This document shows positions 34,481 to 41,998 of a DNA stretch of 64,000 bases, piece after piece. The stretch's first letter is position 1; every line of letters begins with the position of its first letter. Below the pieces are notes generated by a model that did not search any database, was not told the origin of the DNA, and worked only from the letters and a program-made list of their open reading frames with translations. The position numbers and the translations under genes were made by a program. The stretch is from Streptomyces shenzhenensis (lineage in GTDB: Bacteria > Actinomycetota > Actinomycetes > Streptomycetales > Streptomycetaceae), in the NCBI RefSeq assembly GCF_021462265.1, contig NZ_JAJONF010000017.1:1-64000 (forward strand), written 5' to 3'.

Positions 34481-34876
34481 TCACGCGCCGATGCCGGCGG
34501 CCGCCGCGATATCGGGGTACCGGTCGAACGCGGGCCGCAGCATGGGCACCAGTTCCAGCACCTTGGCGACCCTCCCGCGGATCCGGAGCCGGCCCGTGGC
34601 GATGGCGACGGGCACCAGGAGCCGTCCCATCCACAGTGCGTGGGCCGTGTCGCAGGACATCCGGAGGGTGATCGCCGCCGGCCCCGCCTGCTCCTCGCCG
34701 ATACGGACACCGCCCTGCGGTGACACGAAGATCTCGCAGTCGGGCTTGGTGTGGACGAGCCGGACGGAGAGCCCCTCCTGCCGGGCCCGCACCACGAAGT
34801 CGTCGTCCTCCAGTAATACGGTGAACAAACTGCTGAAGACCTGCGCGGCCATTTCACTGGACGGAAAAACGGACAT
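34481..34876 (-). CDS. SCP2 sterol-carrier-domain protein, TTA codon
   Basis: 131-residue single-domain protein resembling the SCP2 fold (LEDDDFVVRARQEGLSVRLVH, ITLRMSCDTAHALWMGRL, GRLRIRGRVAKVLELVPM), a hydrophobic-tunnel lipid carrier. It is the first gene of the operon that continues with the acyl-CoA dehydrogenase and may present an acyl or isoprenoid substrate. L21 is a TTA codon (34814-34816), so the whole operon could depend on the bldA tRNA. ATG 34876 has AAGGGGGAA upstream. Confidence 0.82.
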   Translation of the reverse strand: MSVFPSSEMAAQVFSSLFTVLLEDDDFVVRARQEGLSVRLVHTKPDCEIFVSPQGGVRIGEEQAGPAAITLRMSCDTAHALWMGRLLVPVAIATGRLRIRGRVAKVLELVPMLRPAFDRYPDIAAAAGIGA

Positions 34877-35125
34877 GTTCCCCCTTCGCTCTTCGCTCGC
34901 CTCACCGGCGTCAAAGCACCGGCGAAAGCGTCCGCATAAGAACGCTAAGGGGCGGCAGGACCGGCTTCCACCGGGCCGACATAAGACCGAAGGGAAGCTA
35001 ACAGGACACGGAAAGGAGACATGGGAATCCGGCGGCGGAAAACAGATACCGGAAAGGAGAACGACCACAAATACCTTCGCGGCTTTTCACGCGCATCAAC
35101 CGCAACCCTCTGCGTTTCCGGCCAC
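34877..35125. promoter_or_regulatory. Upstream region of the SCP2-ThiF operon
   Basis: 249 bases between the SCP2 gene start and the glycerol kinase stop, AT-richer than its surroundings (for example CATAAGAACGCTAAGG near 34935 and TACCGGAAAGGAGAACG near 35047). The leftward operon promoter should be here. A 40-codon rightward frame at 35021 overlaps it. Confidence 0.5.
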
Positions 35126-35143
35126 TCAGGATGCCCCGGGTGA
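35021..35143 (+). CDS. Candidate 40-codon ORF, Ser/Thr/Cys-rich end
   Basis: ATG 35021 with AAAGGAG just 2 bases before it opens a 40-residue frame: a basic charged first half (MGIRRRKTDTGKENDHKYLR), then a C-terminal stretch with two Ser/Thr-flanked cysteines ending GHSGCPG. It overlaps the glycerol kinase 3' end by 18 bases on the opposite strand. The spacing is too short for a good ribosome site. The leader/core-like layout recalls ribosomal peptide precursors, but no modifying enzyme on this strand supports it. Confidence 0.18.
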   Translation: MGIRRRKTDTGKENDHKYLRGFSRASTATLCVSGHSGCPG

Positions 35144-36646
35144 TCTGATCCAGCCCAGCGACCTTTCGACGGCCCGCCGCCAGTTGTCGTACTCCGACTC
35201 CCGGTGGCCGGGGTCCATTCTGGGGAGCCACCGGGAGGCCGGGTGCCAGTTGCGGCGCAGTACCTCGAGATCCGTCCAGTAACCGGCGGCGAGCCCGGCG
35301 GCGTAACCCGCCCCCAGGGAGACCGTCTCGGAGACCATGGGCCGAACGACGGGCACGTCGAGCACGTCGGCGATGAACTGCATCAGCAGGTTGTCCGCCG
35401 TCATCCCACCGTCCACCTTCAGCTCCTTCAGGGCCACCGAGGAGTCGGCGTTCATGGCGTCGACGACCTCACGTGTCTGCCAGCCCGTGGCCTCCAGGAC
35501 GGCCCGGGCCAGGTGCCCGCTGGTGATGTAGGAGGTGAGGCCGACGATGACGCCGCGTGCGTCACTGCGCCAGCGGGGTGCGAAGAGGCCGGAGAAGGCG
35601 GGGACGATGTAGCAGCCGCCGTTGTCCTCGACGGTCCGCGCGAGGGTCTCGATCTCCGGCGCGCTGCTGATCAGCCCGAGTCGGTCACGGAACCACTGGA
35701 CCAGCGCGCCGGTGACGGCTATCGATCCCTCCAGGGCGTAGACCGGCGGCCGGTCCCCGATCTTGTAGGCGACCGTCGTGAGCAGTCCGTGCCGGGAGCG
35801 TACGACGTCGGTGCCGGTGTTGAGCAGCAGGAAGCTGCCCGTTCCGTACGTGCACTTGGCTTCGCCCGGGGAGAAGCAGGTCTGGCCGAAGAGCGCCGCC
35901 TGCTGGTCGCCGAGCGCGGCCGTGATGGGAACGCCGGGAAGCAGCGCGCGGGCCTCGCCGTAGGTCTCCGCGGAGGATCTGATCTCGGGCAGCATCGGGC
36001 GGGGGACGCCGAAGAACGCCAGGAGCTCCTCGTCCCAGGTGAGCGTGTGGATGTTCATCAGCATGGTGCGGCTGGCGTTGGTCGCGTCGGTGATGTGCAG
36101 ACCGCCGTCGACGCCGCCGGTGAGGTTCCACACCAGCCAGCTCTCCATGGTGCCGAACAGCACCTCGCCGTCCTTCGCGCGCTGTTCCAGTCCTTTGACG
36201 TGGTCGAACAGCCAGCGGATCCGCAGCGCCGAGAAGTAGGTGGAGGGCGGCAGGCCGCACCGGTCCAGGAAGAACTCCTCGCCGGGCCGCTGCCTGAGCT
36301 CCTCGACCAGCGGCCCCGTGCGCGTGTCCTGCCAGACGAGTGCCCGGCCCAGCGGGGTACCCGTACGCCGGTCCCAGAGCACCGTCGTCTCCCGCTGGTT
36401 GGCCAGGCCGATGGCGGCGACCTGTTCCCCGTCGACGGCCGTGCCGGAGCCGGTCAGCACCTCGGAGACCACACGCCGCAGGTTGTGCCATATCTCGACG
36501 GCGTCGTGCTCGACCCAGCCGGGCCTCGGGAAGTGCTGCTGGTGCTCGCGCTGCGCGACGGACACCAGCCGGCCGCCCCGGTCGAACAGGATGCATCGCG
36601 TGGAATTGGTGCCCTGATCGATGGACATCACATAACGCTCCACCAT
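35126..36646 (-). CDS. glpK: Glycerol kinase
   Basis: 506-residue FGGY-family kinase that phosphorylates glycerol to glycerol-3-phosphate. Seen: MSIDQGTNSTRCILFDRGG (phosphate loop), REHQQHFPRPGWVEHD, QRETTVLWDRRTG, ALGDQQAALFGQ and KVDGGMTADNLLMQF. Length matches the E. coli enzyme (502). It lies 42 bases downstream of a GylR-like IclR gene on the same strand, probably one operon. No glycerol facilitator or G3P dehydrogenase gene is adjacent, so this looks like a second glpK separate from a full gyl operon. Confidence 0.95.
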   Translation of the reverse strand: MVERYVMSIDQGTNSTRCILFDRGGRLVSVAQREHQQHFPRPGWVEHDAVEIWHNLRRVVSEVLTGSGTAVDGEQVAAIGLANQRETTVLWDRRTGTPLGRALVWQDTRTGPLVEELRQRPGEEFFLDRCGLPPSTYFSALRIRWLFDHVKGLEQRAKDGEVLFGTMESWLVWNLTGGVDGGLHITDATNASRTMLMNIHTLTWDEELLAFFGVPRPMLPEIRSSAETYGEARALLPGVPITAALGDQQAALFGQTCFSPGEAKCTYGTGSFLLLNTGTDVVRSRHGLLTTVAYKIGDRPPVYALEGSIAVTGALVQWFRDRLGLISSAPEIETLARTVEDNGGCYIVPAFSGLFAPRWRSDARGVIVGLTSYITSGHLARAVLEATGWQTREVVDAMNADSSVALKELKVDGGMTADNLLMQFIADVLDVPVVRPMVSETVSLGAGYAAGLAAGYWTDLEVLRRNWHPASRWLPRMDPGHRESEYDNWRRAVERSLGWIRSPGAS

Positions 36647-36688
36647 GATCGGGTCCGCCTTCCGATGGGTCGCGGAGGAAGCTGGGGT

Positions 36689-37456
36689 CTACCAGCGGGC
36701 GGCGCCCAGGTCTCTGGAGATCGCCCGTGCGGCCTCCCGGATCAGTGTGATCAGGCTGGGCCTGGGACGCCCCTGGCTGTCACAGATCCGCTCGACCGGA
36801 CCGGACAGACCGATGGCGCCGACGACGAGGCCGCCATGCCCCCGGATCGGCACGGCGAGCCCCGCCTCGCCCATGCTCATCTCCTGGTTCTCGACGGCCC
36901 AGCCCTGTTCCCGGACCTCGGCGAGGGCCCGGGTGAGCTGTTCCCGGGTGACGAGGGTGTGCCGGGTGTACGCGTCCAGTCCCGATTCCAGGGCGGAGTC
37001 GAAGGGCGCGGTCCCGTAGGCCAGCAGCACCTTGCCCAGCGAGGAGGCGTGCAGGGGCAGCAGCGCGCCCACGTCCAGTGTCTGGAGGGTGTCGTCCGGC
37101 CGGAACACGTGGTGGACGACCAGGACCATGCCTTCCAGGGGGGTGCCCAGGCGCACCGCTTCCCCACTGCGGGCGGCCAGGGCGTCGGCCCAGTTGATGG
37201 ACCGGGACCGCAGCTCGTTGACGTCGAGGTAGCTCGTGCCGAGGTGCAGCAGGGCGGCTCCGAGCTGGTACTTCCCGGTGGTCGCGTCCTGCTCCACGAA
37301 GTCCACGTGCTGGAGCGTGCGCAGAATGCCGTGGGCGGTTCCCTTGGCCAGCCCGAGGGAGGCCGCCACCTCCCCGAGTCCGAGTCGGCGAGGCCCAGCG
37401 GCGAGCAGGCGCAGAATCGCGGCCGCCCGTTCGATCGACTGGACCGGACCGGCCAT
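36689..37456 (-). CDS. GylR-like IclR-family regulator
   Basis: 255-residue IclR-type regulator close to GylR, the streptomycete glycerol-operon repressor: N-terminal winged helix (SIERAAAILRLLA, LGEVAASLGLAKGTAHGILR) and a C-terminal effector domain with VVHHVFRPDD, LHASSLGKVLLAYG and GAIGLSGPVERIC. It precedes glycerol kinase by 42 bases and probably controls it in response to glycerol or G3P. ATG 37456 is at the family N-terminus. Confidence 0.9.
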   Translation of the reverse strand: MAGPVQSIERAAAILRLLAAGPRRLGLGEVAASLGLAKGTAHGILRTLQHVDFVEQDATTGKYQLGAALLHLGTSYLDVNELRSRSINWADALAARSGEAVRLGTPLEGMVLVVHHVFRPDDTLQTLDVGALLPLHASSLGKVLLAYGTAPFDSALESGLDAYTRHTLVTREQLTRALAEVREQGWAVENQEMSMGEAGLAVPIRGHGGLVVGAIGLSGPVERICDSQGRPRPSLITLIREAARAISRDLGAARW

Positions 37457-37655
37457 GAAGCGAGCTTATTACCGTCTCGGGCGGTCTGCCGTGCGGGCGT
37501 GGGGCTTCCGCGACGCGGCGGGGAGGGCGGCGTTCGGTAATGCCGACCCACGTTCATTGACCGACCCGGCGCGGCTCCTTACGGTGCTTGAAGGCCTGGC
37601 GGCGTGCCGAGGGATGAGATGCCGGGCCTGTGACACGGACCCCTGGAGACACGAG
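37457..37655. promoter_or_regulatory. Divergent promoter region gylR-like / RsbW-like
   Basis: 199 bases between the leftward regulator and the rightward ATP-binding protein. Promoters for both, and the likely IclR operator, should be here. AT-richer spots are GAGCTTATTACCG (37463) and the stretch around CGTTCATTGACC (37551). No perfect palindrome is evident. Confidence 0.45.
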
Positions 37656-38081
37656 ATGGCGGTACAGCTCAACACGCGGGTGCGGGGGGCAAGCGAACAG
37701 GTCTTCCCGATGCTGCCCGTCGCCGGTGCCGTACCGGACGTACGCCGACGAGCGGGTGCGGTCCTGGCCGTCTGGAAGGTGTCCCCGGACGTCGTCGAGG
37801 ACGCGCTGCTGGTGATATCGGAACTGCTCACCAACGCGATCGTCCATGCCCTGCCCCCGGCGGTGCTGCGGCTTTCGTGGCTGCTGGACGGCGGACTCGG
37901 CACTTTGCGCATCGAAGTCACCGACTCGGGTCCCGCGCGTACGCCGGGACAGCAGCCCGCCGGGATCGACCCGGACGAGCACGGCCGGGGCGAGGAGATC
38001 GTCCACGCGCTGGCGACTCGGTACGGGGTGGAGGCACGGCCGGGCGCGATCACCCGGTGGGCCGATCTCGTCGCGGTGTGA
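37656..38081 (+). CDS. RsbW-like ATP-binding protein
   Basis: 141-residue GHKL-fold ATP-binding protein of the anti-sigma kinase type common in Streptomyces. The N-box is LLVISELLTNAIVHAL; the C-terminal G-motifs (EVTDSG, DEHGRGEEIVHAL) are present. Such proteins bind or phosphorylate anti-sigma antagonists or act on sigma factors. The open frame continues upstream, but ATG 37656 with GGAGA 7 bases before it gives the normal start. It converges on a SpoIIE-type phosphatase, a typical partner type. Confidence 0.85.
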   Translation: MAVQLNTRVRGASEQVFPMLPVAGAVPDVRRRAGAVLAVWKVSPDVVEDALLVISELLTNAIVHALPPAVLRLSWLLDGGLGTLRIEVTDSGPARTPGQQPAGIDPDEHGRGEEIVHALATRYGVEARPGAITRWADLVAV

Positions 38082-38120
38082 ACCGACGTGGTGTGAACCT
38101 ACGCGGCGTGAACCGTCGTG
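38076..38120. repeat. 15-bp tandem repeat spanning a stop codon
   Basis: Three units of GTGTGAACCGACGTG and variants at 38076, 38091 and 38106. The first contains the TGA stop of the ATP-binding protein, so the gene end itself has been duplicated downstream. The remainder of the gap to 38214 shows nothing else. Confidence 0.88.
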
Positions 38121-38214
38121 GGCTTTCTTCCTGTCGGCGGCCGGGTGCGGATGAGCACGCGGGGTCCGTCCGCGCGGCCGACCGGATTCCGCCGCCCTGG
38201 CCGACGACGGCGGA

Positions 38215-39516
38215 TCAGCTGCGCGAGACCACGGGAACGGCTTCGCGGCCGTCCTTTCCGTCCTTTCCGTCCTGGCCGTCCTGGCCGTCCTGATCCTGGC
38301 CTGCCGTTTCCGGGACGGCCTTTTCCCGCGCCTTCGATGCGGTCGGGACCGGTTCGCCCACCGCCTGCATACGGAGCAGGAGCAGCGCCGCGTCGTCGTG
38401 CAGCCGGCCCCCCACGTGTGCCAGCAGTTCGTCATGGACCGCCGAGAGGATGTGTTCCGGCTCGTCGGACACATGACAGGCCACTCTTTCGGCCAGCGGG
38501 TAGAACTCACGGGCGCGGTCGCGGGCCTCGATGACGCCGTCGGTGTAGAGCAGCAGCTGATCGCCCTCGGAGAAGGGCAGGGTCTCCAGGCAGGGGGGCT
38601 CAGCGACGAGGGCGCGCAGGCCAAGGGGCGGAGCCGGACGGGCGGCCTCGACCGCGACGACGTCCCCGGACCGGGATATCAGCAGCGGAGAGGCGTGTCC
38701 GCAGTTGACCACCTCGAGCTGCCCGGCGTGCGGGTGCCCGACGACCACCGCGGTGACGAAGTCGTCGGGGCCGAGGTTGCGTGCCAGGCTCCGCTCGATC
38801 CTGCCGACGACGGCGAGGAGGTCGGGCTCGTCGTAGGCGGCCTCGCGAAAGACGCCGAGGACGAGTGCCGCGATCTCGACCGCCGGCAGCCCCTTGCCGC
38901 GCACGTCGCCGACGATCAGCCTGACCCCGTGCGGGGTGGACACCAGCGCGTAGAGATCGCCGCCGATACGGGCCTCGGCCGCCGCCGCACTGTAGCGGAC
39001 CGCCACCCGGAACGGACCGACGGTCCGCGGGATCGGCTTGAGCACGGCGTGCTGGGCGGCCTCCGCGACCGAGCGGACGGCGGCGAGCACCCGTTCCCGG
39101 CGACCGCGCAGCGCGCTGGACAGCGCGCTCGCCAGGGTGACGGCCAGCAGTGCCGCGAGCATGGCCACCAGTTCGTGCCCCGGACCGGCCTCCCTGACGC
39201 CGAGGGCGGCGCCCAGCACCACGGCGAGGAGTCCCACGTACAGGACGCCTCGGGGACCGTTGGTACTGGCGGCCAGGGCCGGCCCGGCCGCCAGCAGCGG
39301 CAGCCAGAACATCCCCGGGTCTGCGCAGACGGCGACGAGCGCGACGCCGGAGACGATCAGAACCGGCGCCACCGGCATTCCGGCGGCCAGTTGCGAGACG
39401 GCACGGCTGGGGACCGGTACTCCCGGACCGGCCCCTGACTTCCTGAGCGGCCGCAACGGCCGGCGCTTGCCACCATGGTCACCCGCCTGCCTCATGTCCC
39501 TGTTCGCAATACTCAC
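38215..39516 (-). CDS. SpoIIE/PP2C-type membrane phosphatase
   Basis: 433-residue protein. Three or four membrane helices at about 49-130 are followed by a PP2C-like SpoIIE domain (about 165-375). The domain shows ARIGGDLYALVST, LIVGDVRGKGLPA (metal-binding Asp), NCGHASPLL, LLLYTDGVIEARD and HDDAALLLLR. It dephosphorylates serine-phosphorylated anti-sigma antagonists. The C-terminal tail has a collagen-like GxD run (about 411-424) encoded by a 9-bp repeat. The start is GTG 39516 or ATG 39495; both are plausible. Convergent with an RsbW-like protein. Confidence 0.85.
   Translation of the reverse strand: MSIANRDMRQAGDHGGKRRPLRPLRKSGAGPGVPVPSRAVSQLAAGMPVAPVLIVSGVALVAVCADPGMFWLPLLAAGPALAASTNGPRGVLYVGLLAVVLGAALGVREAGPGHELVAMLAALLAVTLASALSSALRGRRERVLAAVRSVAEAAQHAVLKPIPRTVGPFRVAVRYSAAAAEARIGGDLYALVSTPHGVRLIVGDVRGKGLPAVEIAALVLGVFREAAYDEPDLLAVVGRIERSLARNLGPDDFVTAVVVGHPHAGQLEVVNCGHASPLLISRSGDVVAVEAARPAPPLGLRALVAEPPCLETLPFSEGDQLLLYTDGVIEARDRAREFYPLAERVACHVSDEPEHILSAVHDELLAHVGGRLHDDAALLLLRMQAVGEPVPTASKAREKAVPETAGQDQDGQDGQDGKDGKDGREAVPVVSRS
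38251..38295. repeat. 9-bp tandem repeat, five copies
   Basis: GTCCTTTCC/GTCCTGGCC units every 9 bases from 38251 to 38295, in frame in the phosphatase gene and encoding repeated Gly-Gln/Lys-Asp triplets. Confidence 0.9.
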
Positions 39517-39594
39517 CCGTTAAGCCCTTAAGACCGACTTGTCCGTTTCATCCAGGAAACGGGATTCGGTCGGCACATCGCAAGGAGAGGGTTT

Positions 39595-40353
39595 TCAGAT
39601 AGTGAGCGAGAGACCTCTGGTCACGCGTTCCGCGGTCAGGAGCAGCCGGCCCCGGGCCTGCGGGAGACGGGAGAGCCGTTCCACCGGGAACGAGACGCCG
39701 AGCGAGCCGAGGACGTCGCCGCGGTAGACGGGCACGGCGATGCACACCGTGCCCAGCGCGTACTCCTCAAGGTCCGTGACGGCCGGTGCCATGGGAGAGG
39801 CGTCGAGGTTCCGGAGCAGCTCCGGCAGGCTGGTGATGGTCCGCGGCGTCAGATCGGCAAGATCATGCCGGGAGAGGTAGTCACGGCGGGACTCCTCGTC
39901 CAGTTCGCGCAGGACGGTCTTGCCCAGCGCGGTGGCGTGTCCCGCCTCCCCGAATCCCACCCAGAGGTCGACGCGGGGCGCACGGGGTCCGTCGACGATC
40001 TCGGTGACGCTGATCTCGCCGCTCTCGTAGAACGTGAGGTAGGTGGCGGCGGTCAGCTCGTCACGCAGCGCGGCGAGCGTCGGCCGGACGCGGCTGAGCA
40101 GCGCCTGGGTCTGGCCCGTGATGTGCAGCGTGTGCACCCTGTCACCGAGGACGAAGCCGCCGTCGGCCAGCTTCCGCAGGTATCCGTCGTGGGTCATCGT
40201 CCGCAGCAGGTGGTAGGCGGTGGCCAGGGGCAGCCCGGTCTCACGTGCCAGCTGCTTCGCGGGCGCGCCGTTCTCATGCACGCTCACCGCCTCCAGCAGG
40301 CGGAAGGCACGCTGTACGGACATGATGAGCGTGGGGCTCTCCTGGACGCCCAT
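39595..40353 (-). CDS. IclR-family transcriptional regulator
   Basis: 252-residue IclR regulator: N-terminal winged helix (SVQRAFRLLEAVS, AKQLARETGLPLATAYHLLR) and C-terminal ligand domain (GHATALGKTVLREL, EEYALGTVCIAVPVY, GSLGVSFPVERL). It is divergent from an MHS-family symporter with a palindromic site between them, so it probably controls uptake of that transporter's substrate. Confidence 0.9.
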   Translation of the reverse strand: MGVQESPTLIMSVQRAFRLLEAVSVHENGAPAKQLARETGLPLATAYHLLRTMTHDGYLRKLADGGFVLGDRVHTLHITGQTQALLSRVRPTLAALRDELTAATYLTFYESGEISVTEIVDGPRAPRVDLWVGFGEAGHATALGKTVLRELDEESRRDYLSRHDLADLTPRTITSLPELLRNLDASPMAPAVTDLEEYALGTVCIAVPVYRGDVLGSLGVSFPVERLSRLPQARGRLLLTAERVTRGLSLTI

Positions 40354-40512
40354 GTCACCAGCGTGCGCCCGACACGCGGCGTGAGCAAGACGCGGGCTTC
40401 TTCGGCCGTGGCGTCAGCAGGGCGTGGGGCTCCTGAGCGGTCCGCACGACCGCCGTACGGCCCCGGCGGCACGGCGGCTTGATGGTTGCCGCACTCACTC
40501 CTGTGCCCATAA

Positions 40513-40533
40513 GTATGGTGTCCCACCACATAC
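40513..40533. promoter_or_regulatory. IclR operator candidate
   Basis: GTATGGTGTCCCACCACATAC: nested dyads GGTG-TCC-CACC and GTAT/ATAC, with a 2-base offset between the outer arms. It sits 73 bases before the symporter start, in the divergent gap. Position and length fit an IclR-family operator. Confidence 0.5.
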
Positions 40534-40605
40534 GCCTCTGACCTGCGACTTCCTACGGTGTGGCGACACGCAAACGTCCCCGTCGAACGCCAGGAAGTGG
40601 TGCCG

Positions 40606-41973
40606 ATGTCGTCGCCCACAAGCGCTCCACCAGCCCCGCACAGCCTCCCCCGCATCGTCGCCGCAAGTCTCGTCGGCACCACGATCGAGTGGTACGACTT
40701 CTTTCTCTACGGCTCCGCGGCCGCCCTCGTCTTCAACAAGCTGTTCTTCCCGGACTCCGATCCGCTCGTAGGCACCCTGCTGGCGTTCCTGACGTACGCC
40801 GTGGGGTTCGCCGCCCGGCCGCTCGGGGCTCTGGTGTTCGGGCATTACGGGGACCGGCTCGGGCGCAAGCGGCTGCTCGTGCTGAGTCTGCTTTTGATGG
40901 GCGGGGCCACGTTCGCGATCGGGCTGCTGCCCACGCATGCCACGGTCGGCGGCGCGGCGCCGGTGCTGCTGACTCTCCTGCGGCTCGTCCAGGGGTTCGC
41001 GCTGGGCGGTGAGTGGGGCGGAGCCGTCCTGCTCGTCTCCGAGCACGGCGACGCACGCCGGCGCGGCTTCTGGGCCTCGTGGCCGCAGACCGGAGCCCCG
41101 GCCGGCCAGCTGCTGGCGACCGGGGTGCTGTCGCTGCTCACCGCCGTCCTGTCCGACGACGCCTTCGGGAGCTGGGGCTGGCGGATCCCGTTCCTGCTCT
41201 CCGGTGTGCTGGTCGTCGTCGGTCTGTGGATCCGGCTCTCCGTCGACGAATCGCCCGTGTTCCGTGAGGCGTTGGCACGGTCCGAGGCCCGGCGCAGCGC
41301 CGGGACGGCCGAACCGCCGCCACTGGTCTCGGTGTTGCGGAACCACTGGCGTGACGTACTGATCGCGATGGGCGCGCGCATGGCGGAGAACATCGGCTAC
41401 TACGTCATCACGGCCTTCGTCCTCGTCTACGCCACCACCTCCGCCGGGGTCTCCAAGCAGACCGCCCTGAACGCCGTACTCATCGGCTCCGCCGTGCACT
41501 TCGCCGTGATCCCGGCGTGGGGCGCGCTGTCGGACCGGATCGGGCGGCGGCCCGTCTACCTGCTGGGCGCCGCCGGGACCGGGCTGTGGATATTCCCGTT
41601 CTTCGCCCTCGCCGACACCGGTCGATTCGGGTATCTGGTGCTGGCGGTCACCGTCGGCCTGGTACTGCACGGCGCCATGTACGCGCCTCAGGCCGCCTTC
41701 TTCGCCGAGATGTTCGCGACCCGGATGCGCTACTCCGGCGCTTCCATCGGCGCCCAGTTCGCCTCCGTCGCGGCCGGTGCGCCCGCCCCGCTCATCGCCA
41801 CCGCACTGCTGTCCGACTACGGCAGCTCGACCCCGATCGCCCTCTACGTGATCGCGGCGTCCCTGCTCACGCTGGTCGCGGTGGGCGTGGCGAAGGAGAC
41901 CCGGCGGCGCGACCTGGCCGACGACGGCCTCGCGACCGTCTCGCCGCGCACCGACGACGTGCCCGCCCACTGA
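40606..41973 (+). CDS. MHS-family MFS metabolite:proton symporter
   Basis: 455-residue MFS transporter of the metabolite:H+ symporter family: SLVGTTIEWYDFFLYGSAAA in helix 1, FGHYGDRLGRKRLLVLSLL (motif A), LVQGFALGGEWGGAVLL, and SDRIGRRPVYLLGA between helices 8 and 9. These import small organic acids or osmolytes. The neighbouring PucR-like regulator and 3-hydroxybutyrate-type dehydrogenase suggest a short hydroxy or keto acid. ATG 40606 has AGGAAG about 8-9 bases upstream. Confidence 0.9.
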   Translation: MSSPTSAPPAPHSLPRIVAASLVGTTIEWYDFFLYGSAAALVFNKLFFPDSDPLVGTLLAFLTYAVGFAARPLGALVFGHYGDRLGRKRLLVLSLLLMGGATFAIGLLPTHATVGGAAPVLLTLLRLVQGFALGGEWGGAVLLVSEHGDARRRGFWASWPQTGAPAGQLLATGVLSLLTAVLSDDAFGSWGWRIPFLLSGVLVVVGLWIRLSVDESPVFREALARSEARRSAGTAEPPPLVSVLRNHWRDVLIAMGARMAENIGYYVITAFVLVYATTSAGVSKQTALNAVLIGSAVHFAVIPAWGALSDRIGRRPVYLLGAAGTGLWIFPFFALADTGRFGYLVLAVTVGLVLHGAMYAPQAAFFAEMFATRMRYSGASIGAQFASVAAGAPAPLIATALLSDYGSSTPIALYVIAASLLTLVAVGVAKETRRRDLADDGLATVSPRTDDVPAH

Positions 41974-41998
41974 GCACGTGCCGCCGGTCCCCCCGGGA

